Source: Methanomassiliicoccales archaeon (lineage in GTDB: Archaea > Thermoplasmatota > Thermoplasmata > Methanomassiliicoccales > UBA472). Taken from it: a DNA stretch of 64,000 nt. The position numbers were made by a program, and so were the translations under genes. The stretch spans positions 200,547 to 264,546 of the forward strand of contig JAPKYK010000003.1 of assembly GCA_026394395.1 (NCBI GenBank), in the 5' to 3' direction. This document shows positions 35,826-44,747 of the stretch, in pieces (positions within the stretch are counted from its first letter, which is position 1; every line of letters starts with the position of its first letter). The notes under the pieces were generated by a model, which was not told the DNA's origin, searched no databases, and saw only the letters and a list, made by a program, of their open reading frames with translations.

Positions 35826-38342
35826 ATGAAGAGACTGGTCATCTCGGAGAAGTCCAACGCCGCGGCTCGCGTGGCCACCATCCTTTCGGATGGCAGCGCC
35901 AAACGCAAGAGCGTGCACGGGGTCCAGGTATTCAATTTCGAGCGCGGAGAGGACGAGTTCTTTGTGGTAGGTCTCCGCGGCCACATCATCGAACTGGACT
36001 ATCCACCAGAGTTCAACGAGTGGAGCAAGGTGGACCCGGCGGAGCTGGTCCGGACCGCCCCGGCCAAGCGGGTGACCGCGCTCAACATCCTGCACACCCT
36101 CAGCGAGCTGGCGCAGGAGTGCGACGAGGTGATCATCGCCACCGACTTCGACCGGGAAGGAGAGCTGATCGGACTGGAGACGGTCAATCACCTGGACAAG
36201 AAGCCGCAGAACGTCCGCAGGGTCAGGTTCAGCGCCCTTACCAAGTATGAGATAGAGAACGCCTTCAAGCAGCTGACCGACCCAGACCACCGCCTGGCTG
36301 AATCGGCGGAGACCAGGCAGATCATCGACCTGGCCTGGGGGGCCGTGCTCACTAGGTTCATCTCCCTTGCCAGTAGCCAGATGGGCAAGAACTTTCTTTC
36401 CGTAGGTCGGGTGCAGAGCCCTACTCTCACGCTCATCGTCGATCGCCACAGGACGATCAGCGAGTTCGTACCCGAGCCCTATTGGACCGTCTCGGCCAAG
36501 ATGGAGAAGGGACATGAGTTCTTCGGTAATCATCAGGCCAATCCATTCAAGGACGAGAAGCTGGCCCAGACGGCGCGGCAGAAAGCCGACTGCGGTTCAG
36601 GAAAGGTCGTATCCATGGAGAGGAAGGAGAAGGACGAGTATCCTCCGGCCCCTTTCAATACCACCTCCATGCTTAGCGAGGCTAACAAGATGGGGCTCTC
36701 GCCGTCCATGGCCATGAAGATCGCCGAGGACCTGTATACCTCCGGATACATATCCTACCCCAGGACGGACAACACCGTCTATCCTCGCTCTTTGGGCCTC
36801 AGGAACATCTTGGAGAAGCTAAGGAAATCTGACCTGGGCAAGGAGGCCGAGGAGATCCTGGTACAGGAGCAGATCCGGCCTTCGCGCGGCAGAGTGGAGA
36901 CCACTGACCATCCGCCTATCTATCCCACCGAGGCGGCCAGCAAGAAGGACCTGAAAGGGGCGAAATGGACGCTGTACGAACTGGTCACCAGGCGCTTCCT
37001 GGCCACTCTGGCCCCTTCGGCCCGCTCCGAATCGGCCAAGTGCGTCCTGGACCTAGGAGGGGAGCCTTTCCAGGCTGACGGTTACCGCTTGCTGTACCCC
37101 GGCTGGAGGAAGTATTACCTCTACTGGAGGGTGACCGAGGTCCTGCTTCCCGATCTGAAAGCCGATGACCTCGTCGCTGTCAAGGAAGTAGGGTGCGAAC
37201 ACAAGGAGACCAAACCTCCGGCCCGTTACTCTCAAGGTGCCCTGCTGCAGGAAATGGAGAGGCTGGGACTGGGCACCAAGAGCACCAGGCATGACATCAT
37301 CCAGAAGCTCTACGACCGCAAGTATGTTGACGGCAACGACCTGATACCTACCCTCAGCGGCGTGGCCGTGGTCAGCGCTCTGGAGAAGCACGCTAAGATC
37401 GTCACCGAGAGTCGCATGACCGCCCAGCTGGAGAAGGACATGGACGACATCGCCAACGGCGGTTCGACCCAGGCCGAGGTGGTGGAGGAATCCCAGGACA
37501 TGCTGGAAGATATCGTCAAGGTCATGACCGAACACCGCAAGGAGATCGGCGACGAGATCCACAAGGCCCTGCAGGAGCAGCGCTTCATCGGAGAATGCCC
37601 CAAGTGCGGCAAGGACCTACGCATCATCCGCACCCACAAGGGGAGCGAGTTCATCGGATGTTCCGGCTACCCGGAGTGCAACGTGACCTACCCCAAGCCC
37701 GGCGGGGCCTTGGTCCAGCCGAGCGATGAGAAATGCGAAACGTGCAAGCTGCCCATGGTCAGGGTCATCCGGCGCGGTTCGCCGGTCAAGGTGCAATGCA
37801 TCGACCCGGACTGTCAGAGCAACCAGGGCAAGGACAGCGTGGGCGATTGCCCGGTGTGCGGCAAGGAACTGCGCATCCTCTATTCGCGGGCGGGCAAGCG
37901 GTTCATCGGCTGCTCCGGCTACCCGGAGTGCAAACGGACCTATCCCCTTCCGCAGTTCGGCGTGCTCGAGTTCCTGGGCCAGAAATGTCCGGAGTGTGGG
38001 GCGCCTCAGCTCCGGGTCAAGGGGAGGGGAGGATGGCAGTTCTGCGCCAACATGGATTGCCCCACCAGCAAGAGGAAAAAGGCCGAGAAGGCGGAAAAAG
38101 ATACCGATATCGCGGAGAAGAAGCCAGTTAAGAAGGCTGCGGTCAAGAAGGCCTCGATTAAGAAAAAGGAAGAGGCGGTCGAAGAGGATAAGCCGGCTAA
38201 GAAGACGGCAACCAAGAAGGTCTCGACCAAGGGCTCGACGGCGACAAAGACCAAGACCGCGGCCAAGAAAGCCAGCGGATCCGAGGCAAAGCCCAAGAAG
38301 AAGGCACCCGCTAAGACCAAGAAGGTCAGCTCAGGCGAATGA
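35826..38342 (+). CDS. topA: DNA topoisomerase I (type IA) with zinc ribbons and a basic tail
   Basis: An 838-residue enzyme that relaxes negative supercoils. The Toprim domain starts MKRLVISEKSNAAARVA and has the acidic triad region ATDFDREGELIG near residue 102. The catalytic tyrosine is in YISYPRTDNT near 310. Four zinc ribbons follow from about 590 to 740 (the CxxC pairs of CPKC, CETC, CPVC and CPEC). The last about 90 residues are a Lys/Ala-rich, histone-H1-like tail. ATG at 35826 starts at the Toprim strand; the earlier in-frame start overlaps nikR and is unlike the family. Confidence 0.93.
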   Translation: MKRLVISEKSNAAARVATILSDGSAKRKSVHGVQVFNFERGEDEFFVVGLRGHIIELDYPPEFNEWSKVDPAELVRTAPAKRVTALNILHTLSELAQECDEVIIATDFDREGELIGLETVNHLDKKPQNVRRVRFSALTKYEIENAFKQLTDPDHRLAESAETRQIIDLAWGAVLTRFISLASSQMGKNFLSVGRVQSPTLTLIVDRHRTISEFVPEPYWTVSAKMEKGHEFFGNHQANPFKDEKLAQTARQKADCGSGKVVSMERKEKDEYPPAPFNTTSMLSEANKMGLSPSMAMKIAEDLYTSGYISYPRTDNTVYPRSLGLRNILEKLRKSDLGKEAEEILVQEQIRPSRGRVETTDHPPIYPTEAASKKDLKGAKWTLYELVTRRFLATLAPSARSESAKCVLDLGGEPFQADGYRLLYPGWRKYYLYWRVTEVLLPDLKADDLVAVKEVGCEHKETKPPARYSQGALLQEMERLGLGTKSTRHDIIQKLYDRKYVDGNDLIPTLSGVAVVSALEKHAKIVTESRMTAQLEKDMDDIANGGSTQAEVVEESQDMLEDIVKVMTEHRKEIGDEIHKALQEQRFIGECPKCGKDLRIIRTHKGSEFIGCSGYPECNVTYPKPGGALVQPSDEKCETCKLPMVRVIRRGSPVKVQCIDPDCQSNQGKDSVGDCPVCGKELRILYSRAGKRFIGCSGYPECKRTYPLPQFGVLEFLGQKCPECGAPQLRVKGRGGWQFCANMDCPTSKRKKAEKAEKDTDIAEKKPVKKAAVKKASIKKKEEAVEEDKPAKKTATKKVSTKGSTATKTKTAAKKASGSEAKPKKKAPAKTKKVSSGE

Positions 38343-38739
38343 GTTCCTTCTCCTCGATCTCCAGGTCCTCTATGCTGAACGAGCTGTATCCGGCGAAGTT
38401 GCGCTTGGCGCATTCGGCCACGATGCGGACCAGCTCTTTTTTCGCTAGTCCGTATTGCAGGACGTTGATGATTACGTCCACCCGCTCTTGAGGGGATTCG
38501 AAGCGGCCGCGGCAGCGCACCAGGGCGTCGTGGTCGGTGACGCTACAGGCGATGAGCGACTCCCCATTCTCCACCACGCTCTTGATGTGGCCGATGAGCC
38601 TGGTACCTGATTCCAGGCAGTCCATGGCCACCCCTCCCATGAACGATTCCAGCATCTTCTGAGAGTCCTCCGGGGATACCGGAGCGGGAAAGCCTATGCG
38701 CACGCGGGCAGCGTAGGCGGCGAAGTCTTCGGTGATCAT
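38326..38739 (-). CDS. Hypothetical protein coupled to the COG0523 GTPase gene
   Basis: A 137-residue soluble protein I do not recognise. It is predicted alpha/beta with a helical C terminus (DVIINVLQYGLAKKELVRIVAECAKRNF). Its start overlaps the stop of the GTPase gene by 4 bases, so the two are likely co-translated; its 3' end overlaps topA by 17 bases tail to tail. A partner or client of the GTPase is possible. Confidence 0.68.
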   Translation of the reverse strand: MITEDFAAYAARVRIGFPAPVSPEDSQKMLESFMGGVAMDCLESGTRLIGHIKSVVENGESLIACSVTDHDALVRCRGRFESPQERVDVIINVLQYGLAKKELVRIVAECAKRNFAGYSSFSIEDLEIEEKELIRLS

Positions 38740-39335
38740 GCTCCCACTATTCTTTCCACGAATACATCCAAATTGTGGCCAGTTATGGCGGACACGGGTA
38801 TGACTGGTTTATCGCCTACCAGCTGCCTGGCATAATCCTCGACCTGTTTCAGTCTGGTCGTGTCGACCTCATCGGCCTTGCTTATGAGGACGATGTCCGC
38901 CACCCGCAGCTGATTGTGCAGGGGATTCTTCATGGCCTGGATAAGCACGGGGAAGCGCACCGCGTCCAGAAGGACCACGACTTTTATGTAGCCCAGCGGA
39001 GGCCCGCGATAGTGCTCCATGGTGGCCAGAATGGCGTCCGGGTCGGCGATGCCCGATGGCTCGACAATGACGAGGTCGGGTTGGTACTTGTCGTAGATGA
39101 GACGGACGGTCTCCAGGAAGCTGGGACCGAGAGTGCAGCATATGCAGCCGCGGGGCAGCTCCTGCACCTTCAGCCCATATTTCTCCATGACCTTCCCGTC
39201 GATGCCGATGTTACCGAAATCGTTGACGATGACCGCGATCTTCTTGCCAGTACGTTCGGTGATCTGGCCAATGCTGTTCATTATAAGGGTGGTTTTCCCG
39301 CTCCCCAGGAAACCTGCTATGATGACCATGTCCAT
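38736..39335 (-). CDS. COG0523/CobW-type G3E GTPase
   Basis: A 199-residue GTPase of the G3E group. Walker A GFLGSGKTTLI is near residue 8, the metal-binding CxCC motif is seen in GCICCTLG near 64, DLVIVEPSGIADP near 87 is Walker B, and ISKAD near 152 is the NKxD-like base motif. Such proteins insert or traffic zinc, cobalt or nickel. It lacks the C-terminal CobW domain, so it is the short form. The metal cannot be deduced; the nickel genes nearby are suggestive only. Confidence 0.88.
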   Translation of the reverse strand: MDMVIIAGFLGSGKTTLIMNSIGQITERTGKKIAVIVNDFGNIGIDGKVMEKYGLKVQELPRGCICCTLGPSFLETVRLIYDKYQPDLVIVEPSGIADPDAILATMEHYRGPPLGYIKVVVLLDAVRFPVLIQAMKNPLHNQLRVADIVLISKADEVDTTRLKQVEDYARQLVGDKPVIPVSAITGHNLDVFVERIVGA

Positions 39336-39420
39336 TTCAACACCTCGAGCCGGAGAAAATTAATCCAGAGGGATGTATAAGAAGGTTGTCCGTTGGTCAA
39401 GTGGAGGTGACGGATGGAGA

Positions 39421-39747
39421 TTACTCTCCCTCGCGATCGTAAAATTCCATGTCTATGTCCTCGTGTTCGAGGGCCACCCGGCGATTGCGGCACTGATGGC
39501 ACTCCACCGGCTTTCCCATCATCCGGCGGCGTCGGACCGCAGCCTGGTCGATCCTCACCAATGCCCCGCAGGAGCATAGGACTGTGGAGCCATGCCATTC
39601 CCCAAAGAACGAATGGAGGCTGGAGCGACGCTCTGTCTCGGGGTCGAACACCACTACCTCCTTCTCCCTGATGGGGACCTCAAGCCTGGATCTCATGACG
39701 GCCCCGTCCGACCTGAACATGGCTTGCGCTAATTGACCATTATGCAA
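39421..39747 (-). CDS. Small zinc-binding hypothetical protein
   Basis: A 108-residue protein with CSC near residue 58-60 and CHQC near 82, likely one zinc ribbon with a basic RRRRMMGK segment between, and an acidic C terminus. It has no family I recognise. Codon third positions are G/C-rich. Initiation could also be at internal ATGs near residues 10 or 18. Confidence 0.6.
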   Translation of the reverse strand: MHNGQLAQAMFRSDGAVMRSRLEVPIREKEVVVFDPETERRSSLHSFFGEWHGSTVLCSCGALVRIDQAAVRRRRMMGKPVECHQCRNRRVALEHEDIDMEFYDREGE

Positions 39748-40028
39748 TAAACCCCTTCCTATTCAGAGCCTGCTGCCCTCCCAACCAGCAGCCCACAAGT
39801 TACTGGACGGTAAGACCGACGCCTTGCAATTTTCTGAACAAAAATGCCTAAGGTTGTTGACTATTTTAAAGATTTCCTTAACGTCATAAACGATTTTTTT
39901 ATGTTATCCAGTACGATAATGAGCAATGCTCGTTTAATATAAAAACAGAAGCGGTCGTTACCGGAAAAAACGGCACCTACCCGAATTTAGTTAACGATTG
40001 ATTTTATATACTTTGAATTTTGAGGCGG
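39748..40028. other. AT-rich intergenic region
   Basis: 281 bases between two minus-strand genes, carrying the promoter of the 39421-39747 gene and the 3' end of the Lrp gene's message. GAGCAATGCTC at 39920-39930 is a near-palindrome next to TTTAATATAAAA. A run of T (39895-39901) could end transcription. No gene is seen. Confidence 0.45.
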
Positions 40029-40469
40029 TCACTCGTCCTTCACCGTGGCGAAACAAGTGCATGTTAGCGTCCTGCCGACGCCGTCCAACTGCCTGATCTT
40101 GTCGATGACCAAATCGCCGATGCGCTCCATGGACTCCCCCCGCACCTTCAGCAGGATGTCGTGCTCGCCGGAGATCAGATGGACCTCGTGCACTCCGTCC
40201 AATCGGCTGATCTTGTCCGCCAGCTCCCTCTGGGAGATGTTGTTGTTAGGGAGGAAAGAGACCAGGATGAAGGCCGTTACCGGCTCACCCAGTTTGCTGA
40301 AGTCTGGAACTACGGTGAATCTCTTGATTATGCCCCTCTCGGTCATTCGCCGGATGCGCTCGTGCACCGTGGCCCGGGGTATGTTGAGGTCTTTGGCGAT
40401 GGACTTGGTGCTGCGCCTCGAGTCCTTCTCCAGCTCATTCAGAATGGCTCGGTCCTTGTCGTCGAGCAT
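40029..40469 (-). CDS. Lrp/AsnC-family transcription regulator
   Basis: A 146-residue feast/famine regulator. The helix-turn-helix is at residues 5-55 (DDKDRAILNELEKDSRRSTKSIAKDLNIPRATVHERIRRM) and the ligand-binding RAM/ACT domain runs from about 65 to 140 (VTAFILVSF, HEVHLISGEHDILLKVRG). These bind amino acids and control metabolism; the effector is unknown. It lies 33 bases after the OsmC gene on the same strand. Confidence 0.92.
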   Translation of the reverse strand: MLDDKDRAILNELEKDSRRSTKSIAKDLNIPRATVHERIRRMTERGIIKRFTVVPDFSKLGEPVTAFILVSFLPNNNISQRELADKISRLDGVHEVHLISGEHDILLKVRGESMERIGDLVIDKIRQLDGVGRTLTCTCFATVKDE

Positions 40470-40502
40470 GGATGTTGGAAATGAGCGACCATCTAAAATA
40501 GG

Positions 40503-40940
40503 TTATGCCCCTCGTTTGGTCTGGGGCTCGACAATCACTTCGATGTCGATCCCTTTCCGCACCGCGGCGCTGACCGTGCAGAAGTCCTGGAAGAGCGGAA
40601 GGCAGCGCTCGAGCTTGGCCGGGTCGTCCACTTCAGGGAATATGGTGACCTGCATGCCCTGCACCCTAAGCCACCCCTTTTCGTTCCTCCCCAGTACCGT
40701 TTTGACCCTGGCCTTGATGGATATCGGTTCGGACCTGGCCTTCCTCAGGCAGAACGTCAGCGAGGCGCACAGGCAGTTACCCACCGCCGCCGACAGGTAT
40801 CTGGTGGCGTTGGGGTATTCTCCGCCCCCCACCGGCTTGGGCTCATCGCTGATTATGTCCGCCAGCCCCTCGTCGTCAAAGCTCACGCGGAACTGGTAGT
40901 CGTGCACCATCTCCAGGTCGGTAAGGAACTCCTCTTGCAT
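40503..40940 (-). CDS. OsmC-family protein
   Basis: A 145-residue protein of the OsmC/Ohr fold. The two redox cysteine positions are seen in SAAVGNCLCASLTFCL near residue 52-64 and in LPLFQDFCTVSAAVRKGID near 122. Family members reduce organic hydroperoxides with thiols; the exact substrate is unknown. It follows the nicotinate phosphoribosyltransferase gene by 9 bases. Confidence 0.85.
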   Translation of the reverse strand: MQEEFLTDLEMVHDYQFRVSFDDEGLADIISDEPKPVGGGEYPNATRYLSAAVGNCLCASLTFCLRKARSEPISIKARVKTVLGRNEKGWLRVQGMQVTIFPEVDDPAKLERCLPLFQDFCTVSAAVRKGIDIEVIVEPQTKRGA

Positions 40941-40949
40941 GCCATCCCC

Positions 40950-42134
40950 TCACATCGAGACCTTTTCCAGCTGGCGCAACACCTTGTTCCGTATGGAGTC
41001 GGCGCTTTCCTCCGGCACTATGCGTTTGCCCTTCTTCAGCACCTGGATCTCGGCCCATTTCATCTCCTTGCCGCAGGAGCAGGTCGGCGGCGCTTCCTTG
41101 TCTAAAGAGACCTCGAACTCCAAACAATCTGGACAGCGGAAGACGTACTTGCGTCCGGCGAACTTGCCCCTTTTGGCAATCGGTCTTCCGTCCTTCTCCA
41201 CAATGTCCATGGCGAAGTCCACGGTCGGCGCGTTGCTTATGGCCGTGCCGACCCCGAAACCGCTGGCACCAGCCCCGACTAGCTCCTTGACTTTGACCTC
41301 GTCCAGCCCGCCGGAGACGAACACCCCTACGTCGGAATGTCCTCTCAGGTCCAGCTCCCAACGCACCTCGCGCACGATGTCGGCCATGGATCCCCGCCGG
41401 GAACCCGGGGTGTCCAGGCGCACCGCCTGCAACCCAGGCATCTCCTCCGCCGCTATCAGTGCCTCGGCCTTCTCGTCCCAGAAGGTGTCGGTGAGCGCCA
41501 CCCTTGGAACGGACGGGTCCATGATCTCGCCATAGGCCTTGAAGGCCTCGCGCTGGTCCCCCATCATTATCACCAGGGCGTGGGGCATGGTCCCGCTGGC
41601 CGGATGGCCGACCAGCTCCGCCCCCTTCAGCGAGGAGACGCCGTCGCAGCCTCCGATGAAGGAGGAACGATCGATGACCGGGGCCATGGCCGGGTGCATG
41701 CGGCGGACGCCAAACGAAAGCACCGGGAGGCCTTCGGCGGCCATCTTGCACCTGGCGGACATGGTGGCCACGCCGGTGGCGAAGCAGATGAACCCTAAGG
41801 CGGGCGTCTCCAGCGAGCAGTACTGACCGTAGGGGCCATCGATGCTGGCCACTGGCAGCTTGATCCCCTTTTTGGTGCGAGAGGTGAAAATGGTACCTTC
41901 CGGAAGGGCGAATAGGTCCACCTTCTTGCCCTCGAGGATGCGTATCATCTCCTCCGTCCCGCACAGCACGGCCCAGGGCCAGGCGTCGGGAAGGGCGGCC
42001 ACGGTGAACTCGGACCTGGTGTCCAGGTCCAGCAGCCCTTTGGCCTTCAGTATGGCCTCGGTGCGCTGGAAATAGACGTCGGTGGTCAGCCCCTTGCGTA
42101 TGTCCTCGTGGTCGGCAGAGAAGAACTTGCCCAT
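40950..42134 (-). CDS. Nicotinate phosphoribosyltransferase
   Basis: A 394-residue NAD-salvage enzyme making nicotinate mononucleotide from nicotinate and PRPP. It starts with MGKFFSADHEDIRKGLTTDVYF. VRRMHPAMAPVIDRSSFIGGCDGVSS is near residue 142, LRGHSDVGVFVSGGLDEVKVKEL near 272, and a C-terminal zinc ribbon has CPDC near 347 and CSC near 366. The short, zinc-tailed form is typical of archaea. Confidence 0.9.
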   Translation of the reverse strand: MGKFFSADHEDIRKGLTTDVYFQRTEAILKAKGLLDLDTRSEFTVAALPDAWPWAVLCGTEEMIRILEGKKVDLFALPEGTIFTSRTKKGIKLPVASIDGPYGQYCSLETPALGFICFATGVATMSARCKMAAEGLPVLSFGVRRMHPAMAPVIDRSSFIGGCDGVSSLKGAELVGHPASGTMPHALVIMMGDQREAFKAYGEIMDPSVPRVALTDTFWDEKAEALIAAEEMPGLQAVRLDTPGSRRGSMADIVREVRWELDLRGHSDVGVFVSGGLDEVKVKELVGAGASGFGVGTAISNAPTVDFAMDIVEKDGRPIAKRGKFAGRKYVFRCPDCLEFEVSLDKEAPPTCSCGKEMKWAEIQVLKKGKRIVPEESADSIRNKVLRQLEKVSM

Positions 42135-42181
42135 GTCATCACTTCCCGGGGGGAACCGCCTTACGCACTATTCAAGTTTCG

Positions 42182-43453
42182 TCAGTAGAAGGCGCTCTTG
42201 CCTATGAACTTGGCCTTCTTGCCCAGTCCCTCTTCTATGCGCAGCAGGCGGTTGTATTTCGCCGTCCTCTCCGCTCGCGCCGGGGCCCCGCTCTTCATCT
42301 GCCCGCACTCCAAGGCCACGGCGATGTCCGCAATGGTGGTGTCCTCCGTCTCCCCGGAGCGGTGGCTGACCATGACGTTGAAGCCATGGTCGAAGCACAT
42401 CTCCGCCGCCTGCATGGCCTCCGTGATGGTCCCGATCTGGTTGACTTTGAGCAGCATGGCGTTGCCCGCCCGCATATCGATCCCCTTCCGCAAGCGGACC
42501 GGATTGGTGACGAAGATGTCGTCCCCCACCAGCTGCAGCTTGCCACCGATCTTCCTGGTCAGTTCGGCCATGGCCTCGAAGGATTCTTCCTCCATCGGGT
42601 CCTCCAGGCTGATCAACGGATATTCCTTGCTCAACGCGACGTAGAAGTCCACGATCCCTCCAGAGGTCATCTTCTTACCGTCCAGATCGTAGATGCCGTC
42701 CTTGTAGAACTCGCTGGCCGCGGCGTCCATGGCCAAGAAGACCTCCTTGCCCGGGGTGTAGCCGGCGTTCTCGATCGCTTTCAGCAGAGTGTCCATGGCC
42801 TGGCGGCTGGTGTCGAACGGGGGGGCGAAGCCGCCCTCGTCGCCCACGTTGATGGCCATGGGGCCCCTTTCCTTCTTCAGCACCTGCTTCAAGGAATGAT
42901 ATACTTCGGCTCCTACGCGCAGGGCCTCGGAGTAACTGGGGACTCCGCAGGGGGCGATCATGAACTCCTGGATCTTCAGATTGCTGCCGGCGTGCTTCCC
43001 GCCGTTTATCACGTTCATGCAAGGGACCGGCAGCACCTTGCTTCCGGAGCCGAGGTGCTCGTACAGTTCCACGCCCTTGAGGATGGCCCCGGCCTTGGCC
43101 GCGGCGTAGGAGACGGCGGTCGTGGCGTTCCCGCCCAACCTGGCCATGTTCCCTGTCCCATCCAGTTCCTTCATGGCCGCGTCCACCGCCTTCTGGTCGG
43201 TGACGTCCATTCCGGTTAATTTCGGTGATATGAGCTCGCGGACGTTCTTCACGGCCTTCTGCACGCCTTTCCCGCCGTACCTCGTTTCCCCGTCCCTGAG
43301 CTCCAGGGCCTCGAACGTGCCGGTCGACGCTCCCGAGGGGGCGATGGCCGTGACCAGCACCGATTCCGTCTCTATCTGGGCCTCGACCGTGGGGTTGCCG
43401 CGGGAATCTAGAACTTCTCTGCTCCAAACCCTGGTTATCATGTATTCTGACAT
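42182..43453 (-). CDS. eno: Enolase
   Basis: Interconverts 2-phosphoglycerate and phosphoenolpyruvate. The 423-residue protein has VLDSRGNPTVEAQ near residue 13, SGASTGTFEALELRDG near 40, GDEGGFAPPFD near 200, ISLEDPMEEES near 280 (magnesium ligands), GDDIFVTNP near 312, LLKVNQIGT near 336 (catalytic lysine) and SHRSGETEDTTIADIAVA near 364. The ATG at 43453 is chosen over one 9 bases upstream. It follows the response-regulator gene by 18 bases. Confidence 0.96.
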   Translation of the reverse strand: MSEYMITRVWSREVLDSRGNPTVEAQIETESVLVTAIAPSGASTGTFEALELRDGETRYGGKGVQKAVKNVRELISPKLTGMDVTDQKAVDAAMKELDGTGNMARLGGNATTAVSYAAAKAGAILKGVELYEHLGSGSKVLPVPCMNVINGGKHAGSNLKIQEFMIAPCGVPSYSEALRVGAEVYHSLKQVLKKERGPMAINVGDEGGFAPPFDTSRQAMDTLLKAIENAGYTPGKEVFLAMDAAASEFYKDGIYDLDGKKMTSGGIVDFYVALSKEYPLISLEDPMEEESFEAMAELTRKIGGKLQLVGDDIFVTNPVRLRKGIDMRAGNAMLLKVNQIGTITEAMQAAEMCFDHGFNVMVSHRSGETEDTTIADIAVALECGQMKSGAPARAERTAKYNRLLRIEEGLGKKAKFIGKSAFY

Positions 43454-43471
43454 GGTCTGCACTTCCAGATC

Positions 43472-44431
43472 CTATTGGCGCGGGCGCGGTTCTTCAGTCT
43501 CGATAATCTCCATGTTGCGTTCCAGGAGGGCCAGCTCCCTGGTCTCCAGGGTGCGGGGATCGACCGAGACGATGAGCCGGGACCGGTTCTCCATTACCGC
43601 CTCGGTGATGTGGTGTATCATCCTCAGCACCTTCTCGAAATCGTTGTTCACGATGAGGAACTCCACGCCGTCTATGAGCGTCACGCTGTCCTCGCTCTTC
43701 TCCACGAACCGGATGATGGTATCGCTGAGAATGCCGATGTTGGACGGGTTCACGTAAACTTTGCCCAGCTGGTTGCTGAGCCATATGATGGGGGTCTTCT
43801 CCATGCCCCACTCCTTGCGCAGGATGGTCGGATGCTGCCGGGTCACGCACAGCCCCTGTATGTTGTGGGTGACCTGGTCCATGAATATCTCGAAGGACTT
43901 GTGGGGCTTGGCCTCCTTGACCAGGTAGCTGAACCCGCGCCGTATCTCGTATACCTTGGCGCTGCTCTTGGCCACCTCCATGCCGTCCTGCTCGTCCTTC
44001 TTTCGCAGCAAAGAACGCAGTCCCCTGTGGTCCTTCTCCGGCTTGACCTCCTTCTTCACCGGAGGCTGGTCGCCAAGGACTTCTCTCAATCTTGCGCCAA
44101 GCTCGTCGTTGTTGAACGGCTTGCGGATGTAACCGGTGACGACGTCCTGCAGCCCGAAGATGTCCGTGCCTATCTCGGTGGTGGCGGTGAGCATCATTAT
44201 CTTGGTGTTCTCGGTGAGCCCCTTTTCCTTCAGGGTGCGCAGCACCGTCCATCCGTCCATGTCCGGCATGTTGATGTCCAGCAGCACCAGGTCCGGTTTA
44301 TCGCTAACGATCTTTTCCAGACACTGCTTTCCACCGGAAGCGGTCACGGGCTGATAGCCCGCCACGGAGATAAGCTCGGAGACTATCTCCAGAATGGCGG
44401 CATTGTCATCCACGACCAGAACCTTCTTGAT
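43472..44431 (-). CDS. Response regulator with DUF835 domain, probable non-AUG start
   Basis: A 319-residue protein with a receiver domain (1-125) and a C-terminal DUF835 domain (about 165-305). The receiver has VDDN, the phosphorylated aspartate in LVLLDINMPDMDGW, MLTATTE, and the conserved lysine in GYIRKPFN. No ATG, GTG or TTG allows the first strand (KKVLVVDD) to be made. GTG at 44413 would start at the DD pair. ATC at 44431 lies 7 bases after GGGAGGG and restores the full domain, so I infer initiation there. No kinase is adjacent. Confidence 0.8.
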   Translation of the reverse strand: MKKVLVVDDNAAILEIVSELISVAGYQPVTASGGKQCLEKIVSDKPDLVLLDINMPDMDGWTVLRTLKEKGLTENTKIMMLTATTEIGTDIFGLQDVVTGYIRKPFNNDELGARLREVLGDQPPVKKEVKPEKDHRGLRSLLRKKDEQDGMEVAKSSAKVYEIRRGFSYLVKEAKPHKSFEIFMDQVTHNIQGLCVTRQHPTILRKEWGMEKTPIIWLSNQLGKVYVNPSNIGILSDTIIRFVEKSEDSVTLIDGVEFLIVNNDFEKVLRMIHHITEAVMENRSRLIVSVDPRTLETRELALLERNMEIIETEEPRPRQ

Positions 44432-44546
44432 TAGAACTCCCTCCCGACGCCTATGGACGGTTGGTCATGCACGAACTAAATTAAAAAAGGTATCCTGTAA
44501 AAGGACAGGATGGATAATTAGTGTGAAGGAATGGGTTTGATTAAGC

Positions 44547-44696
44547 TCAGGCCTTGCGGCTTTCCTTGGCCTTCAGGCGCAACTGGGTGTACCCGCACTT
44601 GCGGCACCTGGTGGCCTTCACGGCATTACGGGCATAGCAGCTAAGGCATACCTTTTTGTTAAGCAGCCTTTCGTCAGCTTCCTTGAAACGGGCCAT
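44547..44696 (-). CDS. rpl40e: Ribosomal protein L40e
   Basis: A 49-residue large-subunit ribosomal protein. It reads [15 protein letters not shown], then CLSC near residue 17-20 and CRKC near 31-34 forming a zinc finger, ending in [11 protein letters not shown]. Sequence and size match archaeal L40e closely. It is a single gene between the RFC and response-regulator genes, and is easy to miss because of its length. Confidence 0.93.
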   Translation of the reverse strand: MARFKEADERLLNKKVCLSCYARNAVKATRCRKCGYTQLRLKAKESRKA

Positions 44697-44747
44697 TTGA
44701 CTCCTCCCGCCTTGAAATAAGGAGCGGGTATAAATACGTTGGCAATC

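Noticed and set aside
43475-44434. 319-codon open frame on the plus strand
   Set aside because: Antisense to the response-regulator gene; no recognisable domain.
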